Assembly (NCBI GenBank): GCA_046330315.1
Contig: JAXLSZ010000009.1
Location: 194,416 to 258,415, forward strand
Length of the DNA stretch: 64,000 bases
Direction of reading: 5' to 3'
From: JAXLSZ01 sp046330315
GTDB taxonomy: Bacteria; Actinomycetota; Thermoleophilia; Solirubrobacterales; 70-9
Positions 31,679 through 39,673 of the stretch are shown in pieces. The notes under the pieces are model-generated. The model was not told the origin of the DNA. It searched no databases and saw only the letters and a list, made by a program, of their open reading frames with translations. The translations under genes and the position numbers were made by a program. How positions within the stretch are numbered: position 1 is the first letter of the stretch; every line of letters begins with the position of its first letter.

Positions 31679-33189
31679 GCCGCCGCCTCCGCTCCGCTCA
31701 TGATCCGCCCGACCGCCGCCCGGTCCACGTCGCCCTCGAAGTCGCCCCTGATCTCTCCCTCGTACATGACGAGGACGCGGTCGGACATCTCGATGATCTC
31801 GTCGAGCTCCTCGGAGATGAAGAGCACGGCCGTGCCGCCGTCGCGGGCGTCGAGGATGGTCTGGCGGAGCGAGGCAGCCGCGGCGACGTCGAGGCCGCGG
31901 GTGGGGAAGGCCAGGATCAGGACCCTTGTCCCGACCGCCAGCTCGCGCCCGGTCAGAAGCCGCTGGGCGTGCCCTCCCGAGAGCGCCCGGACAGGGGCGT
32001 CGAGATCCTCGGCCGAGAGCCGCACCGCGGAGGCGACCTCGCGGGCCATCTCGCGCGACGCCGGCCGGGAGAGGAAGGGGCCGCGCGTCAGCTCGTTGTC
32101 GCCGTAGCGGCGCATGATCGCGTTTCGCCAGATGCTCTCCGTCCGGGCCAGCCCGGTCCCGAGCCGATCCTCGGGGACGAAGCCCACCCCGGCGCGAACG
32201 AAGGACCGGCTGGAGCCTTCCTTGAGGGGCTTGCCGTCGACCAGGACGCGCCCCGACCGGGGCTTGCGGAGCCCGGCGAGCGCCTCGGAGAGCTCCCGCT
32301 GGCCGTTGCCGGTCACACCCGCGACTCCGGTGATCTGCCCCGCCGCGAGGCTGAGCGAGACGCCGTGCAGGGCGACCTGCCCGCGGTCGTCCTCGACGGT
32401 GAGATCCTCCGCCTCGAGGACGACGCGCTCGCCGCCCCGCCGCTCGCGGCTGATGGCGGGGACGTCGCGGCCGATCATCAGGCCGGTTATCACCTCGACA
32501 TCGGCTTCGCTTCGGTCGAGGGTCTTGACCGTCTTCCCCTGGCGCATGACCGTGAGGCGATCGGAGATCTCGAGGACCTCGGGCAGCTTGTGAGAGATGA
32601 AGACGACCGTCTCCCCGGCGTCTCGCTGCTCGCGCATCAGCCGGAACAGGCCCTCCGTCTCGCTCGGCGTCAGCACTGCGGTCGGCTCGTCGAGGATCAG
32701 CACCTTTGCCCCCCGGCTGAGCGTGCGGAGGATCTCCAGCCGCTGCTTCTCGGCGACCGAGAGCTGCCAGACCCGCGCCTTCATGTCGACCTCGAGGTTG
32801 AATCGCTCTCCGATCCTCTCGGCCTCCTTGACCAGCGCCGCCCGGCCACCGAACAGCTCGGGAGCGTCCTCCCACCCCACGAAGAGGTTCTCGGCGGCGG
32901 TCAGGGCGTCGACAAGGCGGGAGTGCTGGTGGACCACCCCGATCCCCAGGCTCAGCGCGTGCTTGGGGGAGCGGAGGGCGATCGGCTCCCTGTCGATGAC
33001 GATCTCGCCCTCGTCGGGAGCCAGCACACCCGAGAGCACGTTCATCAGAGTCGACTTGCCGGCCCCGTTCTCGCCGAGCAGGGCGTGGACCTCGCCCTTA
33101 CGAAGCTCGAGGTTCACGCCGTCGTTGGCCCGCAGCTCGCCGAAGCGCTTGGTGATCCCCCGAAGGGAGACGGTCGTCTCGGCGTTCAC
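31675..33189 (-). CDS. ABC transporter ATPase with two nucleotide-binding domains
   Basis: A 504-residue protein from GTG 33189 (GTGA overlap with the gene before). The first cassette is complete: Walker A GENGAGKST, SVAEKQRLEI signature region, Walker B VLILDEPT, HQH switch. In the second cassette Walker A reads GVTGNGQRE and the Walker B region reads ILAFPTRGLD. This is the degenerate state usual in sugar/nucleoside (RbsA/NupO-like) ATPases. It powers the BMP importer. Confidence 0.93.
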   Translation of the reverse strand: MNAETTVSLRGITKRFGELRANDGVNLELRKGEVHALLGENGAGKSTLMNVLSGVLAPDEGEIVIDREPIALRSPKHALSLGIGVVHQHSRLVDALTAAENLFVGWEDAPELFGGRAALVKEAERIGERFNLEVDMKARVWQLSVAEKQRLEILRTLSRGAKVLILDEPTAVLTPSETEGLFRLMREQRDAGETVVFISHKLPEVLEISDRLTVMRQGKTVKTLDRSEADVEVITGLMIGRDVPAISRERRGGERVVLEAEDLTVEDDRGQVALHGVSLSLAAGQITGVAGVTGNGQRELSEALAGLRKPRSGRVLVDGKPLKEGSSRSFVRAGVGFVPEDRLGTGLARTESIWRNAIMRRYGDNELTRGPFLSRPASREMAREVASAVRLSAEDLDAPVRALSGGHAQRLLTGRELAVGTRVLILAFPTRGLDVAAAASLRQTILDARDGGTAVLFISEELDEIIEMSDRVLVMYEGEIRGDFEGDVDRAAVGRIMSGAEAAA

Positions 33190-34256
33190 GCTCGCTCCGG
33201 TTTCCGCGCCTCGCCCCTGGTCCTGCCGCAGCGCTCGAAGACCTCGTCGGGAATCGAATCGAGGCGCTTGTAGATCGTGTAGCGGCACTGCTTGGGGTTC
33301 TCGTGGCCGATGCCGTCCGCCGCGGTGGGCGGGTCGACCACCAGGAAGGGCACCCCGGAGCGGTCGATGGTCCATTGCTCGTAGAGCTGCTGGCAGTGGT
33401 TGCAGTAGACACACATGCGGGCCCTGCCGTCCGTCCACGGATAGGCGCCCTCGATCACAGCGAACCCGTAGGGGTCCCGCGTCCGCGACGGTGTCGCCTC
33501 GACGATGTCGCCGCGGAGGGCCCGACCGCCGGAGCCGCACGGGTCGAACTCGAATTCCCAGCGGTCGTCGTGCTCGACCATTGCGAGCGGCGCTCCATCG
33601 CGCCCGACCGTGGAGAGGTGGGCGCGCATCGCCTCGAGCGTGTCGAGCAGGACCGCCTCGGCGCCGCCGCTCTCCCAGGTGTGCCGGCACGGATCCCCCA
33701 GCTCGAAGAACTCCTCGAAATGATCCTGTCCGATCAGCCGGAACATCTCCGGCACGCTCTCCTCGCCGAAATGCTCGACCCAGGCGCTCATCCACCCGTA
33801 GCTGAGATCGACGGTGCGGTCGTGCAGGACCCGCCAGGCCTCGCATGCCGGGCCGACCGACCGGGCGGCGAGGGTCCAGTCCTCGCGCTCGACCGCTTCG
33901 GTGATCGCCCGCACGCTCAACTCCAGGCGCGCCCACCCCTTCGCCGGCACGAACGGCTCCCCGCCGGGGAATGAGAGGAGCCCGGCGAGGCGCCGGTCGC
34001 GCTCCGCGATCTCCGAATCAGGGACGCCGCGCTCGGCCAGCAGGCGCCTGAGCTCGGCCGCCCAGCCGGTCAGCAACTCGAATATGAAGCTGCACTCCGA
34101 ATCCTGGGCGAAGGCCGCAATCTCCGCCGCGGCCTCCGCATCACGTTCGTCGATTGCCTCTTCGAGCTTTTCCCAGGTGGATCGGCGCTGGTCGGCGGGC
34201 TCCCCGACTCGCGCATTTCGCCCGGTCAGCGGGGAGTGTGTGACCGCCCGTGTCAC
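33186..34256 (-). CDS. unrecognised cysteine-rich protein in the transporter operon
   Basis: A 356-residue soluble protein from GTG 34256, between the lipoprotein gene (50 bp upstream) and the ATPase gene (4-bp overlap). Residues 1-170 are helical (WEKLEEAIDERDAEAAAEIAAF, ELLTGWAAELRRLL). Residues 175-356 are alpha/beta with conserved-looking motifs: FDPCGSGGRALRGD, MCVYCNHCQQLYEQW (C-x2-C-x2-C) and PKQCRYTIYKR. The cysteines could bind zinc or an Fe-S cluster. I do not know the family. Position suggests a core enzyme of the pathway. Confidence 0.7.
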   Translation of the reverse strand: MTRAVTHSPLTGRNARVGEPADQRRSTWEKLEEAIDERDAEAAAEIAAFAQDSECSFIFELLTGWAAELRRLLAERGVPDSEIAERDRRLAGLLSFPGGEPFVPAKGWARLELSVRAITEAVEREDWTLAARSVGPACEAWRVLHDRTVDLSYGWMSAWVEHFGEESVPEMFRLIGQDHFEEFFELGDPCRHTWESGGAEAVLLDTLEAMRAHLSTVGRDGAPLAMVEHDDRWEFEFDPCGSGGRALRGDIVEATPSRTRDPYGFAVIEGAYPWTDGRARMCVYCNHCQQLYEQWTIDRSGVPFLVVDPPTAADGIGHENPKQCRYTIYKRLDSIPDEVFERCGRTRGEARKPERA

Positions 34257-34306
34257 CTATGCGATTGAAACAGTCTTTCCACCTGGTTGGGTCGCCGAGC
34301 GCGCCG

Positions 34307-35494
34307 CTACCCGGAGACGATCCCGTCGACGTACCACTTCCAGCCGCTGTAGAGGAAGTTGTTGCTCAACTTCTTCCCCGGTGGGACCCGAACGGCGCCG
34401 GAGGTGTCCTTGATCGGGCCCACGAAGGGGTTCAGCTTGCCCGATGCCAGGTCGTCCAGGGTCTGCTGGATCTTGTCCTGGACGCCCTTGGAGACCTTGG
34501 GCCCCCAATCGCGGAGGCTGAACGATGTCTTCGGGTCGAGCCATTCGAGCTGGCTGGAGACGAAGTCCCCCGACTGGATCGCCTTCATCTCCTTCGTGTA
34601 GTAGTCCTCGAAGTCCCACACGGTAGACACAAGGGCGGAGTCGCCGCACTGGTCGCCGTTGGTCCAGAACTCGCCGATGGCCAGCGCGCCGGGGTGGTCC
34701 TTGACCGCCTGGCAGTAGCCCTGGTCGTCGGTGTAGGAGCGGACCACGTCGGCGTTCGAGTCCAGAAGCGTCGACACCGCCGAAGCGGTCTTCGGGGGGT
34801 TGAAGTAATCGTTGGTGACCACGATCCGCACCTTGCACTGCGCGTTGACGCTCTTGCATCCCATCGTGAAAGCGTTGGCGGCGCCAATGATCAGCGGGAT
34901 GTGGTAGCCGAGCACGTAGCCGACGGTGTTGTCCTTGGTCTCCAGGCCGGCCGCCACCCCGGCCGTGTACTCGATCATCCAGAGCTTCGGGAACCAGCCG
35001 GTGGTGTTCTTGCCGAGCTTCGTGGTCGGTGCCGTCTGGATGCAGTAGACGTCCGGGTGCTGGTTGCAGACGCTGGTGAAGATGTCGGCGAGGCCGACGG
35101 TGTCCACCAGGACGTTCGAGCCCGAGGTGGTGATGTACTGCTCGAAGACCTGCCCCGCGGCGTCGGTGTAGGGAACGTTGTCGGAGTTCTCGACCTGGAG
35201 CGAGTTGCCCAGCGCATCCTCGGCGGCCTTCTGGCCCGCCTGGTTGGCGACGTTCCAGCCACCGTCGTCGATCGGGCCGTACCAGACCCAAGCGGACTTA
35301 ATGTCCTTGACTCCGCCACCGCCACCGCCACCGCTCGTCGAGGTACCGGAGGTGCCGCAACCGGCGAACAGGAGGATTCCCAGGGGGAGCGCGACGAGGA
35401 GCATGCGCCGCGCTGTGAGGCGTCTGCCGCGCAGCCAGTTGGATTGGCGGGGGAAAGCAGGGTTACGCCGACCGTCGGTCGCTCGTCGCAGCAT
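34307..35494 (-). CDS. BMP family substrate-binding lipoprotein
   Basis: A 395-residue protein with a lipoprotein signal: basic start, ARRMLLVALPLGILLFAGC, lipobox cysteine 46, and a Gly/Ser linker. The BMP (PnrA/Med-like) fold follows: SAWVWYGPIDDGGWNVANQAGQKAAED, VFEQYITTSGSNVLVDT, TGWFPKLWMIEYTAGVAAGLE, VGYVLGYHIPLIIGAANAFTMGC. BMP receptors bind nucleosides or related heterocycles at the outer membrane face. It is the first gene of the operon and lies next to a sigma-70 promoter. Confidence 0.93.
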   Translation of the reverse strand: MLRRATDGRRNPAFPRQSNWLRGRRLTARRMLLVALPLGILLFAGCGTSGTSTSGGGGGGGVKDIKSAWVWYGPIDDGGWNVANQAGQKAAEDALGNSLQVENSDNVPYTDAAGQVFEQYITTSGSNVLVDTVGLADIFTSVCNQHPDVYCIQTAPTTKLGKNTTGWFPKLWMIEYTAGVAAGLETKDNTVGYVLGYHIPLIIGAANAFTMGCKSVNAQCKVRIVVTNDYFNPPKTASAVSTLLDSNADVVRSYTDDQGYCQAVKDHPGALAIGEFWTNGDQCGDSALVSTVWDFEDYYTKEMKAIQSGDFVSSQLEWLDPKTSFSLRDWGPKVSKGVQDKIQQTLDDLASGKLNPFVGPIKDTSGAVRVPPGKKLSNNFLYSGWKWYVDGIVSG

Positions 35495-35534
35495 GATCTC
35501 TCCAATCTCGACTCTGGTGCGAGGCCGAGCGGCA

Positions 35535-35563
35535 GACTATTGCACCGGGTAGCTTCCTGTCAA
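35535..35563 (-). promoter_or_regulatory. sigma-70 promoter of the BMP importer operon
   Basis: Minus strand TTGACA (35558-35563) and AATAGT/ATAGTC (35535-35541) are spaced by 16-17 bp and sit 40 bp before the lipoprotein ATG. The divergent MarR gene has its own weaker TTGCTG-17-CTAGAC pair (35566-35594) overlapping this stretch. One MarR dimer could therefore control both directions. Confidence 0.6.
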
Positions 35564-35603
35564 GCTTGCTGGAAAGCAGTTTCATCCTCTAGACTGGCCG
35601 GCC

Positions 35604-36218
35604 GTGGCTAGCGGGAGCGACACGTCGCTCGAACAGGCGCCCGGGGCTGGGTTGCCCGGCCAGAGCACCGGCGATCACGTGGACCGGATCGTCGTCGAGT
35701 GGGGCCGCGCAATTCCGGATCTCAACACCGACGCGATCGCATTGATGGGCCGCCTCGTGCGGGCCGCAAGACTCCTGCAGATCGAGATCGACAAGACCCT
35801 CGGTGCCTTCGACCTCACGATCAACGAGTTCAACGCGCTCTGCGCCCTTCGCCGGTCGGACCCTCCCCACAGGCTCTCTCCCAAGGCGGTGGGCGTCTCG
35901 CTCCTGTTCAGTTCTGGTGGCCTTACGAAGCTTCTCGAGCGGCTCGAGAAGCGCGGCCTGATCTCGCGCGAGCCGGACCCCAACGACGGGCGCGGCGTCC
36001 TCATCTCCCTGACCCCGTACGGGAGAGAATTGCAGGAGCGGGCGATGAGGGCCCACCAGGCGAACGAGGAGGAGCTGCTGAGCCCGCTGTCGATGTCGCA
36101 GCGAGACGTGCTGAACTCGACGCTACGGGATCTCCTGATCGCCTACGAGGCAAGCGCCGGGCGGATGAGGCCGATTGTGGCGCCGGCCCGAAGCGGCGAG
36201 CCGGACAGCACCGGGTAG
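35604..36218 (+). CDS. MarR family transcriptional regulator
   Basis: A 204-residue protein from GTG 35604. The winged helix reads ALMGRLVRAARLLQIEIDKTL, NEFNALCALRRSDP, LSPKAVGVSLLFSSGGLTKLLERLEKRGLISREPDPNDGRGVLISLTPYGREL (recognition helix plus wing), and a C-terminal dimer helix. It is divergent from the BMP operon and directly upstream of the M20 gene (2 bp gap). It therefore probably senses the imported compound and controls both units. Confidence 0.88.
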   Translation: MASGSDTSLEQAPGAGLPGQSTGDHVDRIVVEWGRAIPDLNTDAIALMGRLVRAARLLQIEIDKTLGAFDLTINEFNALCALRRSDPPHRLSPKAVGVSLLFSSGGLTKLLERLEKRGLISREPDPNDGRGVLISLTPYGRELQERAMRAHQANEEELLSPLSMSQRDVLNSTLRDLLIAYEASAGRMRPIVAPARSGEPDSTG

Positions 36219-36220
36219 AC

Positions 36221-37372
36221 GTGGCCGCCCCCCTTTCCGAGGAGGCTTTCGACCTCGAGAGGATCCTGGTCGGGCTCGAGCGCTGGGTTTCCGTTTCGAG
36301 CCCGACGACGGACCCCGACGCCGTCAACCGGATGATGGATCTGGCTGGGGAGGAGCTCGAGGCCCTGGGAGCCGAGACCGAGCGCCATTCGGGCCGCGAG
36401 GGTTTCGCGGACGTGACGATCTGCAGGCTGAGAGGGCGGTCGGCCACGGAGGGGATTCTGGTTCTGTCCCACCTCGACACGGTCCACGCTCCGGGGTCCC
36501 TCGAGCACGACCTCACTTTTCGCCGGGAGGGGGAGAAAGCCTTCGGCCCCGGGATCCTCGACATGAAGGGCGGCACCTTCCTGGCGGTCGAGGCCTTCCG
36601 GCGCATCCGGGACGCGGGCTTGCGCACCCGCCTCCCCGTCACTTTCATGTTCGTGCCCGACGAGGAGGTCGGCAGCCCCTCGAGCCGGGGGCTGATCGAG
36701 GCCGAGGCCCGCCGGAACCGGTTCGTCCTGGTTCCCGAGCCTTCCCAGGAGGGGGCTGACGTGATCACCGGGCGATGGGCATTCCAGCGGTTCGTGCTGC
36801 TGGCCCGCGGGCGGCCTGCTCACGCGGGAGCGACCCTGGCATCCGGTCGCTCGGCTATCAGGGAGATGGCCGAGCAGGTGGTCCGGATCGAGGAGATGTC
36901 CGAGCCGGAGCGCAACCTGACGCTCTCGGTGGGGAGGATCGGCGGCGGCAAGTTCGTCAACGTGGTCCCCTGGATTTGCGAGGCCGAGGTGCTGGCCGTG
37001 ACTGAGGATCCGGCCGACTTCGACCGGATTCGCGAGCGGGTGCTGGCGCTCGGCGCCCTCCACGAGGAGATCGAGCTCGAGGTCAGGCCTGGGCCGGTGC
37101 GCCCGCTGTTCACGCCGTCGGCGGAGAGCCTTGAGCTCTTCCGGCAGGCCGAGGAGATCGCGAGGGAGATCGGGTTCGACCCCGAGCCCGGGATCGTCGG
37201 CGGCGGCAGCGACGGCAACTTCACGGGAGCTCTCGGGGTCCCGACCCTCGACGGTCTCGGCCCGGAGGGAAGCGGCTTCCATACCGAGAACGAGCACGTT
37301 CTCGTGGACTCACTGATCCCGAGGGCGCGTCTGCTCTCGGGCCTGCTGCTCACCCTGGGCGAGAATCCCTAG
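36221..37372 (+). CDS. M20 family metallo-carboxypeptidase (glutamate carboxypeptidase-like)
   Basis: A 383-residue protein from GTG 36221, 2 bp after the MarR stop. Metal and catalytic motifs are intact: LSHLDTVHAPG (zinc His and Asp), GILDMKGGTF (bridging Asp), PDEEVGS (catalytic Glu pair), PSQEG and a distal His in GFHTENEH. The dimerisation lid reads PAHAGATLASG. Length and motifs fit the CPG2-like subfamily. It hydrolyses an amide or carbamoyl bond in the pathway. The convergent amidinotransferase gene overlaps it by 4 bp. Confidence 0.9.
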   Translation: MAAPLSEEAFDLERILVGLERWVSVSSPTTDPDAVNRMMDLAGEELEALGAETERHSGREGFADVTICRLRGRSATEGILVLSHLDTVHAPGSLEHDLTFRREGEKAFGPGILDMKGGTFLAVEAFRRIRDAGLRTRLPVTFMFVPDEEVGSPSSRGLIEAEARRNRFVLVPEPSQEGADVITGRWAFQRFVLLARGRPAHAGATLASGRSAIREMAEQVVRIEEMSEPERNLTLSVGRIGGGKFVNVVPWICEAEVLAVTEDPADFDRIRERVLALGALHEEIELEVRPGPVRPLFTPSAESLELFRQAEEIAREIGFDPEPGIVGGGSDGNFTGALGVPTLDGLGPEGSGFHTENEHVLVDSLIPRARLLSGLLLTLGENP

Positions 37373-38403
37373 GCTGGATCCCTCGCGATCGGGAGTGAGA
37401 CGCACCGGACGGCTCCCCCCATCGAACTCAGGTGCTCGATCTCGAGGGGGACCGGCTCCATTCCCCGGTTCTCGAGTTCGCCGATGACCCGCTCGAAGCG
37501 GCGGTCGATGAAGTGCGTCCGTTCGTCGACGTTCATTCCCACCGACGCCAGATCGAGGGTCTCCTGCTCGGTCAGCTCGATGACCTCCCAGTCCGCGATC
37601 GGGTCGGGCAGCCGCCCGCCGAGCGCCGGCATGTGAGCCATCGCGAGCCCCTTGCGCAGCACGCACATGACGCCGAGCAGGTGAAGCCAGGTCCCCTGGA
37701 CGTCAACCGGGTGAACGCGGATCCCGAAGGGCTCGAGATAGCGGGCGAGCCAGTCGCGGCCCGCCCTGTTCGAGGTCAGCTCGGTGGTGCCGCAGAGCAC
37801 GTTCTCCTCGTCGAGGATGATCAGGTCGCCGCCCTCCAGGAACGGCCCGGGCCCCTCGTCGCCGGCGGGGTGGGGCCGGGCCCGGGGGCACGCGACGTGG
37901 CGCACTTTCGGGTCGGCGGCGATCCCCGGCATCAGCACGTCGCGCGTCGCCCAGGTCTCCTTGCGACGGAACGGCCGGCGGAAGCTGGTCTCGATTACGT
38001 GCTTTCCGAGCACGTATGTCGGATCGGCCGGGTAGAGCAGGCTGTGGCCGCCCTGGAGGTGGTCGAGATACCGCATCTCCTCGGGCAGGAACTTCCGCGG
38101 CCGCACCACCTCGATGCCACGGTCGGCGAAGGCCTTGACGATGCGCTCGATGTCCTCGGTGATCGCCTCCCACCACTGGGGGGCGTTCTCGAGGAGATTC
38201 ACCGAGTTTCCCTTCGCACTGGAGAGGAGGTCGGCCACCTCGCCGCTCAGGTAGCGGATGTTGCGGCTCCACGCCGGATAGGCGAGGTCGTCGGTGCGCC
38301 CGACCATGACCACGCGCAGGCGGCCGAAGTCGCTGTAACAGCCGATATCCAGGGGCGGAAAATCCCCTATGCCGAGCTCGGACCGGGTCTGGTCGGCGGC
38401 CAT
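37369..38403 (-). CDS. amidinotransferase/deiminase-superfamily protein
   Basis: A 344-residue protein with the five-bladed pentein fold: LRVVMVGRTDDLAYP, QGGHSLLYPADPTYVLGKHVIETSFRRPFRRKE, FLEGGDLIILDEENVLCG (Glu-Gly-Gly-Asp), VQGTWLHLLGVMCVLRKG (catalytic His), and the last-turn Cys in GGAVRCVSLP. The layout resembles glycine/inosamine amidinotransferases rather than arginine deiminase. It could transfer or remove an amidino group, which again points to guanidino compounds. It shares the 99-bp intergenic region with the second M20 operon. Confidence 0.85.
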   Translation of the reverse strand: MAADQTRSELGIGDFPPLDIGCYSDFGRLRVVMVGRTDDLAYPAWSRNIRYLSGEVADLLSSAKGNSVNLLENAPQWWEAITEDIERIVKAFADRGIEVVRPRKFLPEEMRYLDHLQGGHSLLYPADPTYVLGKHVIETSFRRPFRRKETWATRDVLMPGIAADPKVRHVACPRARPHPAGDEGPGPFLEGGDLIILDEENVLCGTTELTSNRAGRDWLARYLEPFGIRVHPVDVQGTWLHLLGVMCVLRKGLAMAHMPALGGRLPDPIADWEVIELTEQETLDLASVGMNVDERTHFIDRRFERVIGELENRGMEPVPLEIEHLSSMGGAVRCVSLPIARDPA

Positions 38404-38414
38404 GGGCAGACATC

Positions 38415-38443
38415 TTGACAGATTCCTTTCCCGGCAGTAATCT
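38415..38443 (+). promoter_or_regulatory. near-consensus sigma-70 promoter of the M20-hyuA-hyuB operon
   Basis: TTGACA (38415-38420), a 17-bp spacer and TAATCT (38438-38443) form one of the best promoters in the window. The start codon at 38503 leaves a leader of about 50 bases. Confidence 0.65.
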
Positions 38444-38502
38444 CGCCCGCCATCGCCGCCCCTGCCGAATCTCCCCTTGCCTCCCTGGCGTCCGCCCCCG
38501 AA

Positions 38503-39660
38503 TTGAGCACTCAGGAGCTGGCGGAGTCGCTGAGCGCGCTGGTGCGCGTCCCCAGCGTCAACCCCGGAATCAGCGAGACGGCGATGGTCGCGGAGGTCGA
38601 GCGCCAGCTCTCCGGCACGAGCTGCGAGTTGACCCGGGTCGAGTCGATGCCCGGGCGCCCATCCCTGGCGGCCGTCCTGGAGGGCGGCTCAGACGGCCCC
38701 CGCCTGGTGCTCAATGGCCACATGGACACCGTCGCGATCGACGACCCCGACGGCTGGTCGGTCGATCCATTCGCCGGCGAGATCCGCGAGGGCAGCGTCT
38801 GGGGCCGGGGATCGGTGGACATGAAGGGTGGCCTCGCCTCGCAGATCGCCTGCGCTCGCGTCCTCGACCGCACACGAGACCGGATCAGGGGGTCGCTCGT
38901 CCTGCACTTCGCCGCCGGTGAGGAGTGCGGCGAGCCGGGGACCCTGTCGCTGATTGACGCGGGTTTCGTCGGGGACTGGGGAATCACCACCGAGCCGACA
39001 GACCTGGCGATCGCCACGGCGGAGCGGGGAACGGTCTGGGCGCGGATAAACCTGAAGGGGCGCTCGACGCACGCAGCGACCCCGCAGGCCGGGGTCAATC
39101 CGATTCCGCCGCTGGAGGCCGTGCTGGGCGCCCTCGCCGCCTACGACGCGGAGCTCCAGAAGCGCTCCCATCCGCTGCTCGGCCACCCGATCTGCACCGT
39201 GACCATGGTCTCTGCCGGAGCCGAGCACAATGCCGTACCCGACACCTGCGAGGTGACCGTGGACCGGCGCCTGATTCCCGGCGAGACCAGGGAGATGGTC
39301 CACGGCGAGCTTCGCGGGCTGGTCGCCGCCGCGGTGAACGGTGCCGCCGGTGTCAAGGCAAGCGTCGAGGAGATCCACCATCCCTTCGAGCCCGCCGAGG
39401 TGCCGAGCGAGAGCCCGTTCATCGATACGGTGGACCGGGCCGTGCGGCAAGTCACCGGCGAGCCCGGCCGGATAATCGGAACACCCTACGGGAGCGATGT
39501 GCGAAACCTCGTTAACGACGCCGGCATGGAGGCGATCACCTTCGGCGCGGGAAACGTCTCGATGTGCCACTGCGCAGACGAGCGCCAGTCCGTCGAGTCG
39601 CTCCGGCAGGCGACGATTGTGATGGCACTGGTCGCGGCGGATCTCCTGATTCCCGGCTAG
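38503..39660 (+). CDS. M20 family peptidase (ArgE/DapE-like)
   Basis: A 385-residue protein from TTG 38503. Motifs are LNGHMDTVAID, GRGSVDMKGGLASQI, AAGEECGEPGT, EPTDL and a C-terminal FGAGNVSMCHCADE that provides the distal His. The lid is GRSTHAATPQAGVNPI. It is of the acetylornithine/succinyl-diaminopimelate deacylase type. It is followed by hyuA 13 bp downstream, so it likely cleaves the N-carbamoyl or N-acyl amino acid released by HyuAB. Confidence 0.9.
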   Translation: MSTQELAESLSALVRVPSVNPGISETAMVAEVERQLSGTSCELTRVESMPGRPSLAAVLEGGSDGPRLVLNGHMDTVAIDDPDGWSVDPFAGEIREGSVWGRGSVDMKGGLASQIACARVLDRTRDRIRGSLVLHFAAGEECGEPGTLSLIDAGFVGDWGITTEPTDLAIATAERGTVWARINLKGRSTHAATPQAGVNPIPPLEAVLGALAAYDAELQKRSHPLLGHPICTVTMVSAGAEHNAVPDTCEVTVDRRLIPGETREMVHGELRGLVAAAVNGAAGVKASVEEIHHPFEPAEVPSESPFIDTVDRAVRQVTGEPGRIIGTPYGSDVRNLVNDAGMEAITFGAGNVSMCHCADERQSVESLRQATIVMALVAADLLIPG

Positions 39661-39673
39661 CGGGCGGCGCGGT

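Noticed and set aside
35699..36220. Extended N-terminus for the first M20 gene
   Set aside because: The open frame overlaps the MarR gene out of frame; GTG 36221 directly after the MarR stop gives the normal family length.
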